NCBI GenBank assembly: GCA_914767715.1
Contig: OU612072.1
Span: 7,876,001 to 7,936,000 of the forward strand
From: Membranipora membranacea
Taxonomy: Eukaryota > Bryozoa > Gymnolaemata > Cheilostomatida > Membraniporidae
Length of the DNA stretch: 60,000 nucleotides
Direction: 5' to 3'
The notes beneath the pieces were generated by a model, which was not told where the DNA came from, did no database searches, and saw only the letters and a list, made by a program, of their open reading frames with translations. Shown piece by piece: positions 47,716 to 57,800 of the stretch (its first letter is position 1; every line of letters begins with the position of its first letter). The position numbers were made by a program, and so were the translations under genes.

Positions 47716-48239
47716 CACCAGCTGCCAGTAAAAAAAGTGTGTCAAAAAAGGAAAAAATCAGGCAATGTTAAAAAATTATGAAACACAAATAGCTTTTCTC
47801 TCCTATGATTCTACTTATGGATGACTTCAACCAGGGAGTTAGAGACTCTAACTACTAGCTCCTTGATTCAACCAACTGACGATGTGTGAATAAGAGAGGC
47901 AAATAAAATTGTAAGGTTAAAAAAAGCCCTCGACAACTTACAAAATTCTAAAGAAAAATAAATGATCAAAGCAAAAAGTTCTCTCTTAACTCTTAGATCA
48001 AAGCTATATCAATCGACTCCACTGGCAGAAGATTATGATTGTGATTAATAGAAAAAAGTGTTGCCACTGATAGCTTTGCAATTTGCATACGCGTACTGCA
48101 TACTTTGCATGCACGATTGTTCGGAGTAAGATTTTGTGTCATTGATTATTGAGCTATGAATGATTCCGATTGAGCTACTATATTTTTATTCAGAATGAGC
48201 GACTTCAACGGTGATTTTTGAAGCTCTTTTAAGCTTTTC

Positions 48240-48575
48240 GAGTATGCCCTTTTTACGTCCATTTGCAACACTATCCCAACTTGTCTTACCAAACGGAGGT
48301 CATGCTCAAACTTCCTCTAAACCTGAAGAAAGTCTGCCAGATACAATGTCTGATCTAGCTGCCAAAAGCCTACTTAATCCACCTGCAGTTTTAGATAAAC
48401 CATCTGATCAAGCCTGAATCAGCCTCGAAAAATTCACCAAAACTGTATAACACCTCTAAACAGGATGGAAAAACTCCACCCACCAAGACAGAAACAGCCG
48501 AACTATCTGATATGAAACATGGACAGCATTCATGTCAACTGGTGAAACATTTTGCAATGACCTAAATCAAGAAAA
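48240..48575 (+). pseudogene. Possible remnant of a disordered-protein gene
   Basis: One frame reads AQTSSKPEESLPDTMSDLAA up to a stop at about 48417. The next frame continues PESASKNSPKLYNTSKQDGK and PPTKTETAELSDMK to 48567. Together they look like one Ser/Thr/Lys-rich coding stretch with a frameshift, in the style of the tails of the 3.2-kb and 11.8-kb genes. No splice context or homologue is recognised, so this is weak. Confidence 0.25.
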
Positions 48576-48796
48576 CAGGCTTATCTACTTTGTTTACGAT
48601 CTTCGCTTGGTTTGTTTGGGAAAAAAAGCTGAATATCCTTGTGCAGAAAATTGCCATGCACATTAGCTGGATGAGACCTAGTAAGTATATTTTTTGTATC
48701 AGTTTTTTACATGCGCTTAAAAGCTATATTATCAATTATGTTGCAAAAACCAGGGTTTTTTTTCGATTATTAAGTGCGATGCTTTATTAACCAAAG

Positions 48797-48898
48797 CAAG
48801 TTGTCACTATCACATCAATGAACTAAATGTTTAGTTCATTGATCACATCGCTCAAAATTATCACTCACTTTTTGGCTGTTTCTAATTGAAAGACCCCC
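48797..48898. mobile_element. Truncated family B MITE-like element
   Basis: It ends GGCTGTTTCTAATTGAAAGACCCCC as the other family B copies do. It also contains a palindrome with 14-bp arms (ATCAATGAACTAAA / TTTAGTTCATTGAT, 48814-48843). Confidence 0.65.
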
Positions 48899-49020
48899 TG
48901 TACTTTTAGAGTTAAACACTGGATCCTGGCTTAGATCAATGTTATCATCAGAGAGTACACAACTATCACATCAGCCTTCAATCTTTAGACAGGCCTACCC
49001 ATGTATATTTTTTTCAGTAT

Positions 49021-49383
49021 ATGAATGACAATGAAATGAGCAAGATTTCATCAGGGATAGATAGACTAGGGACCTGGATAGACCCAGTCCCTGATTCCAT
49101 CAAAGGTGTTGATTACCTTAAACTCCTTGGTTCAATGCCGTTACTACGCCTTCTGATTTTGACTTTGATCCTCATTCTCCTTAGCAATCATCAGTCACTA
49201 AACGACAGTCACTGGAAGAAGCAGCATGTGATTAAGTGTAAAATATTCATTCCAAATCTCGACTTGCGCACTTTCTATGGTATTTCTTATCCAGCAGACG
49301 CCGCCTGCTATGAGCTGGCAATTCATATATCCCTACACCTAGTCAAAGTCCGTCTTACTCATGTGTGTAATGGTCTAAAATAA
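49021..49383 (+). CDS. Unassigned 120-codon ORF with one hydrophobic segment
   Basis: An ATG right after a TTTTTTTCAG-like tract opens 120 codons with a strong hydrophobic stretch (MPLLRLLILTLILILL). No family is recognised, no partner exon was found, and the flanks are repeats. It may be chance or an orphan exon. Confidence 0.2.
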   Translation: MNDNEMSKISSGIDRLGTWIDPVPDSIKGVDYLKLLGSMPLLRLLILTLILILLSNHQSLNDSHWKKQHVIKCKIFIPNLDLRTFYGISYPADAACYELAIHISLHLVKVRLTHVCNGLK

Positions 49384-49796
49384 TGTTTGTTGTTAAGAGA
49401 AAACTAAGCACATTGATAGAATAGAGAAGTTGTATCTAAAAAATAATATCAATTTCATAAGACAAACTTCTTTCTTTTTAAACGATGTGTATATTCATTT
49501 GCGCAATAGTAGTGATGAGGCAAATATCCGTAACAGCGAGTTTAGTCGGTGTGAGTTGAGATGAGTTGTTGTCTCTCAGATCAAAGGGGCACAACTCCAA
49601 TAACTATTTAATACCTTCTGGCTACTATGCTGGCGTACTCAGGTTGTCTCAGCCCCTCCTTCCAGTACTTGTTTTCTGTTAGGGGGCATCCAATATTTAA
49701 AAGAAAACAGTGCTCATGACGACAGCCATCTATGTAGACTTATGCCTTTCTGGGTTTGAGCAAGGAGTAATACTCTTTGGTTTGAGCCTGGTGACA

Positions 49797-49945
49797 CAGA
49801 AGAGGTATACACCCGACGGTGCTTGGGGCTGAAACAATCAATCTTGAAGGCTCCCCCAATGAGTCTCGAACCCACAACTCCTGCGGCATCAATCGCCTGG
49901 CAGTGAATAGCAAGCGCGCTTACCGATTACGCCATAGTCTCAACA
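49797..49945 (-). mobile_element. tRNA-derived SINE, second type, reverse copy
   Basis: The reverse complement carries GGCGTAATCGGTAAGCGCG, GCTTGCTATTCACTGCCAGG, a B box GGTTCGAGACTC and the GTATACCTC body end, matching 22012-22200. Confidence 0.65.
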
Positions 49946-50029
49946 ACCCAATATGATAGCTGATCTCATTCTGGGTTATTCTTGGATTCTGTATTGTAGC
50001 CAACAGTTTGAACAAGACAAGCTGATCCG

Positions 50030-50420
50030 CACCGAGCAAACGCTACACACCACCTAAAGGAGTTGAGGTTACTGGGGTACCATATATAGTAGATGAGCTT
50101 TTAGAAATTCAGATTACCAGATAGCAATTCAGCTCCAAGCAATCGCTATACCACCTACAGGAGTGGGTGGTACCAAGGTACCATACACAGCAGATTACTA
50201 TAAGCAGTTCAGCACGAAGCAACACTATACCACCTACGGAAGTGGAGGGTAAAAATGTATTCAATATAGTGAATTAGCTGACGGCTGATCGGTATCAGGC
50301 AGTATCCATATACCTCCTCAGCAGTGGGAGATATTAAGTTAAAAAGGTAAAGAGGTCAGCTGTTATCAACTCATACTTTATACCACCTCTGATTCAGGTC
50401 TCCCACCTCTATAATTATCT
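50030..50420. repeat. Imperfect tandem repeat of 70-80 bp
   Basis: Several diverged units contain AGCAA..CTATACCACCTA.AGGAGTG followed by GGTACCATA and CAG.TCAGC. The copies near 50030, 50130 and 50210 are clearest; later ones decay toward 50420. Confidence 0.6.
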
Positions 50421-50535
50421 CAGAGGTGGAAGATGCAAAGTGTATCATCACAGTACTAGGAGTTATCCCACTAGTTGTGAAGAGGAGATTACTCTTACTT
50501 TAGGAAAACAAATAGGTGAGATTACCATCTCTTCT

Positions 50536-50621
50536 AGTTAAAGAGCTCTAACTCCGGTGGTTCAGTGGCATTACATTATCATGTAATGCCACTGAACCAT
50601 CGGAGTTAGAGCTCTTTAACT
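50536..50621. repeat. 41-bp-arm hairpin with 4-nt loop
   Basis: AGTTAAAGAGCTCTAACTCC...GTGGCATTACAT (50536-50576), loop TATC, then its reverse complement (50581-50621) with a single mismatch. The tip motif GTGGCATTACATTATC also occurs alone near 1766 and 53252. Confidence 0.95.
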
Positions 50622-51818
50622 ACATCTCTTCCTGAATTGCTGTATATGCTAGCCAATCATGTGTCAGCTTTCATATGAGAGACAGAGCCAACACATTGGC
50701 TATGTACATGTACGCATGTGCACATATTAAATGACTAAATAGACGTCCGGTTGATATTCTAATTGTTTGCTTCTTTTTTTACAGTTAAAGAGGAATAGAA
50801 TTGAGATCTGAAAACCTGCACAGGGAGATGGAAAACACAGATATATCTTTGTGCTCAAATACCAAATATATATTTATATACATATGATACCATATTGTTA
50901 TCTCAATGTAAAAACATAAAGTTGGCTATTGCGAAATACATTTATCCAATTAATGTTTTCTCTTCTGCATCTTAAAGAAAGACAACACCAATAAATACTG
51001 GCCTTGAATAAATAGCATCTAACAGCTTTAGCAAAGCATTGAGGACATCCTCAAGCCGGTCCTCAAACTCAGCAGATATTATGAGCTATCGTATTCACAA
51101 CATGAGTTGCCCCATTCATACACTGTCGGCGTCTATATATTACTTTTCTTTTATTTTGAAACTATTCTTACAACTCGGCTTTGGTGGCATGATGATGTGG
51201 ATATGGAACAAAGTTATTCAGAGTTTCATGAACACTGAATGCGAGAGCAAACGACTGTTTGTGATGAATAGTTATGAATAGTTCTCCCACTCCTATTTAT
51301 TGCATCATCAAGCCGACATGACAATATCTATCGGATACTTGTTTTATTATAAATTCTGTTGTTCGAGTAAGTCAAAAAGTTGTTATTTTCATCATAAATA
51401 ATGGATATTGGAAATTTTATAAAACTGCATGCAAGCTTAAAGAATATCTTTGTACATACTACTTCAATAAAAAATAAACAATACATAAGTCTGGAAAAGT
51501 TTTATACAAAATTAATATTGAATGTAATATGTACGCTGCTTTAGAGTCGTCAACTCGACACATTCAGCAGCAAAGGTCAAGGGTCAACAGTTCACTTCAC
51601 CTAATCAACCTCTCGCCTCCATTTCTCCAAAAAACAACAGCCTTTATACCTCACCTCACTGAACTGACACAAAGTCAGAAAAAGACTGTTGATTAGAGTA
51701 AAGTTTATGCATTAAAACTGAGAAAATATTTTTAATTTTTCATTAATTATGCATAAAATCCGATCATGCGTTATGTATTAAAACTGAGAAAAATAGAAAG
51801 TTCTGAATTTTTTGTCAA

Positions 51819-54800
51819 TTATGCATAGTAGCCAATCATTACTGATGCGCCGATCATGAGTACGATGGCGCTGGCGTTGACCATCCCGCCCCAGAATGGA
51901 TCCTCGTCTATGTTCATGAGTTCCTCAGACATCGGCTCAGCCGCCTCATTGGACGATTCGCTCATGTTCTCAACTCCACAGATCCAATATCCCATCTTCT
52001 TGTACCATGGCAGGCGAGCTGTAATACAAGAAATGAGCAACCCTGTAAAACTAGTGGTGCAATATATTTATGATGGATTTTTTTTAAAACTTAATTTATG
52101 ATATTGATGGATTATGATCAATAACTAATTAATAATAAATAAAAAAATATTAATAAATTAATTAATAATACATAATCATTAAATTAATAATAAATATTAC
52201 TTTATTATGATGGATGATGGATAGAGGGGCAGCTTCTAGTGCAAGGCATTAAATTCAGGACAGTGGGTGATATTTACGGTAACACATAGGTTTCCCAATT
52301 TTCTTAAATGAAAATTGGCTAAAATAAGTACTAATTCTGCTCGTCGTTAGGCTTCGGCTAATTTCTCAATGGCAACTCATACAAAGTTATTAAAGTTTAA
52401 AATTTTTAAAATCAAAATTAAATTAAAAATCAAAACTATTGCTAATATTTTACCCTGTGAATTCCACAATTCATGAGTATTTCCACTCTGTTGAGGAAGT
52501 AGATTCTCTGGTTGTCATTGCATGAAGGCGCTAAGTATAAATTCAATAACAAACAATTAAATAATTATTAAATATCAATAAATTATCTCACCGTTTCGTT
52601 GTTCGATATCCTCTGCCTCCACGTCGAGGTCCTGATTACCGCTGTTATTCTCGTTCTCATTATTCTCAGTGGTCTCAGTGATAATGGCCGTCTCGCTGCC
52701 ACCGTTCAGCTCCTTCATCGGGACGACGGATCCCTCTAACTTATCAATGTTAGATCCCTCCATCTTCTCTCCACCTGTAGAGCTACCCTCACCGCTATCT
52801 TCACCTGTAGAGCCACCCTCTCCACTCTCTCCCTTCTCCGGGGAGGCAGAGTCATCCTCTTCGTTATCCTCTTCACTGCCCCGCTCCACCCTCTTACCCT
52901 CCTCAAATCGTGAGGAGAACGTGAGCCTTCTTAACTATAATAGAGCAGAATTTATATAACATGAGTTGTTGGAGGCAATGATTGAGTTTTGGTGGTATTG
53001 AAAAGTCTACATAAAGACCAAAGCATGTTATAATCAGGCAGTTACTTATGATAAAGCACTATTCCACCATTGATAATTCATGAATTGTTCACCATGCAAA
53101 TCTGACACTACTTTATCATAAGTAACTGCCTGACTAAAGCATGCATTGGTCTTTGGCTAGTCATGTGAGTGATGATAGGTAGGTCGATACTGGTCTAGCT
53201 TGCCTTAGTCCAAGTGTTCAGACGGCTGCAACACAAGTTAGTGGCATTACATTATCACTTAGACTGAGTTTACCTGTGTTTGCAATTTCTACTCAAGCTG
53301 CTTGCGGCCTACCAGTAGAATGGGAGATAATAGGGATGCAGGCAAACTTGATCTAGGTGATGGCCACCGTTTTATGTATCGTTATCCAAGATAATACAGC
53401 AGTTACGCCAATGGATCTGTGGCTCACTTTAGCATTTCCACCAATTTTATTTATACAAACAGGTGGACACATCACACTGACTTCAAGATTAAACTATTAA
53501 TATGTGTATCTCTTTAGGTTTAGTTCATTGCTCTGATCGTTAGAGGCAATTTAGTAGCAGTACATAACATGTGCCCACCCCTAATTAATTGAATTGAACA
53601 TGGGTTGTCAAACCAAATTCCTTGTGATGGTACTCTTGCTAAGTGAATTAATTTACTCTCTATAGATCAGAGACCCACATGCAATAGCATATCACGTGAT
53701 CAGTGTGGGTACACAAAGAACTGATAGTATATCACGTGATCAGTGTGGGTACACAAAGAACTGATAACTCACGTATTTCTCGTCGATTGGTTGTGTACAG
53801 AGACTTATGACAGTAGTAACTATCATTACAATCACGAACAGTAATATCCCAAAGTGAAGGTAGTGTACTTTAGATATGAACACTGATCTATTATCTTCTT
53901 CACCACAAGGGGGCGGTGGACCGTAACTAAACTCCCAGATAAATCTCACCATACCAACAGCTAGTCCTACCATCAAACCATAGAATGCTCCCTACAAACA
54001 AATCATCAGGTAAAAACAATATCATAAAAAAGCCATTTGACAATTAGAGAGCACTCAGTAATGCAATTGGTTGCAACCCTCAACGAGATCAGGTCACAAA
54101 TGCGAATGACTTGATTATACAGGGAATTATTTACTCGAAACTCCATGTACCAACGAGTAAATAATTCCAGTCAAGTTTCAACTTACGACTACTGGCGTAG
54201 GGAAGTATCACTTAACTGGGGGAATTCTAGGCTAAAGTTGAATTCTGGAAGTTCCAGGTTTAAATTGCATCTTGGGTACTCCAGGTTAAGTTGCATCCTG
54301 GATATACCAGGGTTAAGATGCATTCTAGGGATTAAGGTTAGAGTTGCAGTCTGGGAGTTCAAGGTTAAAGTTGCATTCTGGATATTCCAGGGTTAAGTTT
54401 CATTCTGGGAATGATGTGAACAAGTCTCAAGTGGAAAAAGATTTACAACTCACCTGTTCGTTGATTCGTTTCCAGGATACAGCTAAAACGTAGACTGCAC
54501 ACACAGGAGGAGCCAGGAATGAGGTGATACCCTGTATGTAGTGGAAAAGCTCTGAAATGTTCTGTATAATGGGGATCCATGCTATACTCAGACCGACTAA
54601 GGCTAGCACAAATACTCTACAAAAACAATATAAAAAGATTTGGCAAGTATAAATATAATTGTAGGATTAAGAACTAAATGTAGTGAACCAATAGAATGCA
54701 CCCTTTCAAACTAGAACCTCAAAGATGTTAATCATGTTCTGACTGGCCTTATAAAAGCACTGACGACAGTAATTGGCTGGGATGACACACCATAGGTGAT

Positions 54801-57800
54801 AATGTGTCTGTTATCAGTTTCCAGAATAGTAAGATCCATACTGTAACACAGCAAAATACAAGTTTTCCCTACAATGGCCACTGTTTAATTCTAAGAAATA
54901 AAGTTCGTGCATGACGAACAGATCAGCTCTAGCTTTCCATACAGTAGAGTTTAAGATTGCTCTGCTCTTGCTTTGATATATTGTTTCTATGTCTCTGACT
55001 CTCTGGACTGAATGTGAAATTCAACTGAACTTATTTAAGATACATTTATAAAATATTTCAAGTATTCAAATTTTTCAATGAATGAATGAAATATAACCTT
55101 AAGAATTCAGAACTGCCAGGAATTCCAGATTAAAGTTGCATTCTGGGAATTCCAGGTTAAAGTTCCACGCTGGGAATTCCAGATTAAAGTTGCCTTCTGG
55201 GAATTTCAGGTTACAAGTGGATTTTAGGAAGACAACTCCTCATCGCTTATCTTACCTGCCGACTATCATGAGCTCCATATCTGAGGAGTTTTTACGAATC
55301 CTTCTCCAAATATCCATAGTGAAAATAGTGGAACTGCTGTTAAATATGGATGTAAGCGAGGACATGAGAGCTGACATCATCACTGCCAACATCAGGCCTA
55401 AAACGATGATCAAATAATATGAACGGACGTGTACCATAAAGGAGTAAAGTAAGCTACAGTAGCAGAACCCCTCAATTTTGCACAGGCAAAATCTTAGCTA
55501 ACATTTACACAGTCTCATTACTTCACATCAACTCCAACATCAGCTAGTGAGAAATTGTGCCAGCTACCATTGAGTCACCCACAGTTAGCTAAGCAAAGTA
55601 TAATATATAAACAATATCATTTACTCTTCTATGGGTTTTTAAGCATACATGAGGGCCGCATAGGTCAACTATGATCCAATTTGCTTGCATTTGGGGACGG
55701 CTCACAAGTAGAATGCAGGCAAACTTGATCCAACATGACCTGCTGCAGCAGCTTTGTATCAATAAAATTATTTTAAGACTACCCAAAGACCAATCCGTTT
55801 TATAGTCAGGCAGTTACATATGATAAAGTTATGTCAGATTTGCGTGGTAAAAAAAATACTATGCTCTACTTGGCATGAATTATCGATTGTGGAAAAAGTG
55901 CCTCCCATAAGGTAAGGTAACTCTCATTTTCTGCATTATGATGTCTCCAGGAGTGCTTGTTTCTTGTATTGCAGCTACCTTCCCTTCTGGGAGGCACTTT
56001 TTCAACCATCAATAATTCATGCCAAGTAGAACATTGAATTCTTTTACCATGCAAATCTGACACAACTTTATCATAACTAACTGACTGTCTATATCATGAA
56101 TTGGTCTTTGAGTAGTCTTTAAGTGGCTTCAAATAAGCAGACAGGATCTCACCTCTGGCTCCATTAGGCATGAGTTGGACAACCAGTAGAGGATAAGCTA
56201 TGTTAGAACATCCAGCAGCATTACCACAAATCTCTGTACAGGACACAGGGTCAGCACAGGCTACAAACTCTACAACACGAAATATACACACATTCTACAA
56301 ATATTTACATTCTCTACAACGCAAAGCAATTACATATTCTACTATTCATTATATTTAATCTATTCTTTTACATTAATTTTATAACATACCCTATTAATGA
56401 TCATCATGATTAATCAGAGTGCCTCCGTTTTGGGGGGGGGGGAACTACCACAAACAAAGCTTGTCAAGACTGGCTATGTCTCCATAGGCCCCAGGCCTCA
56501 TTCGCCCAGCACTATCTCATTTGATGCATTTGGAAATTCATGCCCATCCATGGGAAGATTAAGAGGCATGGGTAGTTTACAACTTGCAGCTCACAATTAT
56601 TTAAATTTGATATTGATGGTGAATAGCCGTGTCAGAAATTCACCCAAGGGCAATATTGTACATTTATTTTTAAACCACAATTAAATAACCCTTCTCTTCA
56701 AAACCCTGGTCGACTTGACACCTAATTTTCCACCAAATTCTCTATTTTTTTCACCAACTTTGCAATGTCAGATGTTGCTCTTTTGGCAATAGACCACTTC
56801 AAACGTTTGAGAAATGGGTTTAAAAGTTACAGCATACATAGGATACCCAACTCCTAAATAGAAAAACCACAAAACATCATTCTTTAGTAAAATACGTTTT
56901 AATTTGATGACACTTCTCACTATTATAGCCTGACAAGGCTCCAAAGGGCCAATATACGAATACTATGTGTTTGGCTCAGGGCTTGTTTGGCTCAGGGTGT
57001 ACAATCATAGCAAGTTTTTGATGCAACTAGCAGATACGTGGCCTATCTAGTCAAATTATCGCCATCAGTCAGTCTTGTTCATCTCGGCAAGGGAAATCAG
57101 ATAGCAACAAGTTTTCTATTGAGAGGCCCTCCTCCTTGTGACTCTTTGACAGTCGGGGTAGGTGTACCCCGCCCCACTCTCTGACTATTTGACAGTGGGT
57201 AGGTGTACCTCCTCCTTGTGACTCTTTGACAGTCGGGGTAGGTGTACCCCTCCGACTCTTTTACATAGGGTAGGTTTTACCCCCTCTCTGTCTCTCTTGG
57301 TGACAGTGGGGGTGGGTGTACCCCCCCTTGTGGTAGTTTTACTGTGATGGAAGGTGTATTGAACATGATTACCTGGGAAAAGGAGTCTGGAGATCATACC
57401 AGGTATTACCATTAGGAATAGCGGTAAGAACTTGAGGAATCCTGCTAGAACTGCTCCAGCTTTAGCATGCACCAGATTCTTAGCTGCTAGAGCTCTCTGT
57501 ACTATAACCTATTGAAATGTTCAAAATAACTTAAACAGTGTTCAGCAGCAGATGCTTACCAGGGGGGGTCTTTAAATTAGAAGCAGCCAAAATCGCAATC
57601 GTAACTCAATGAGTGAGCGATACCTGCTAGGGGTCTCGCTTTCAAATCGCTCAGTCATTGATGGAACTATATACAATCTGAGTGTGCGATTTGGGAACAA
57701 TTTCTTTTAATTGACAGTTTTTTGGGCTCTTATTTATGCCTCAATTCGGAGTTGTCCTCTCTTCAGTTATCCGCATAGGAAAAACCTGCTGAAAGAGGGT

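Noticed and set aside
47247-47745. Long overlapping minus-strand open frames with repeated peptide SSILSF
   Set aside because: They are produced by the 113-bp tandem repeat, are AT/poly-A driven and have no gene context.
51039-51281. 80-codon plus-strand ORF with a hydrophobic stretch
   Set aside because: No ATG at its start, no family match and no splice partner.
54145-54396. 83-codon plus-strand ORF with repeated NSRLKL peptides
   Set aside because: It is a translation of the 27-bp intronic minisatellite on the strand opposite to the SGLT gene.
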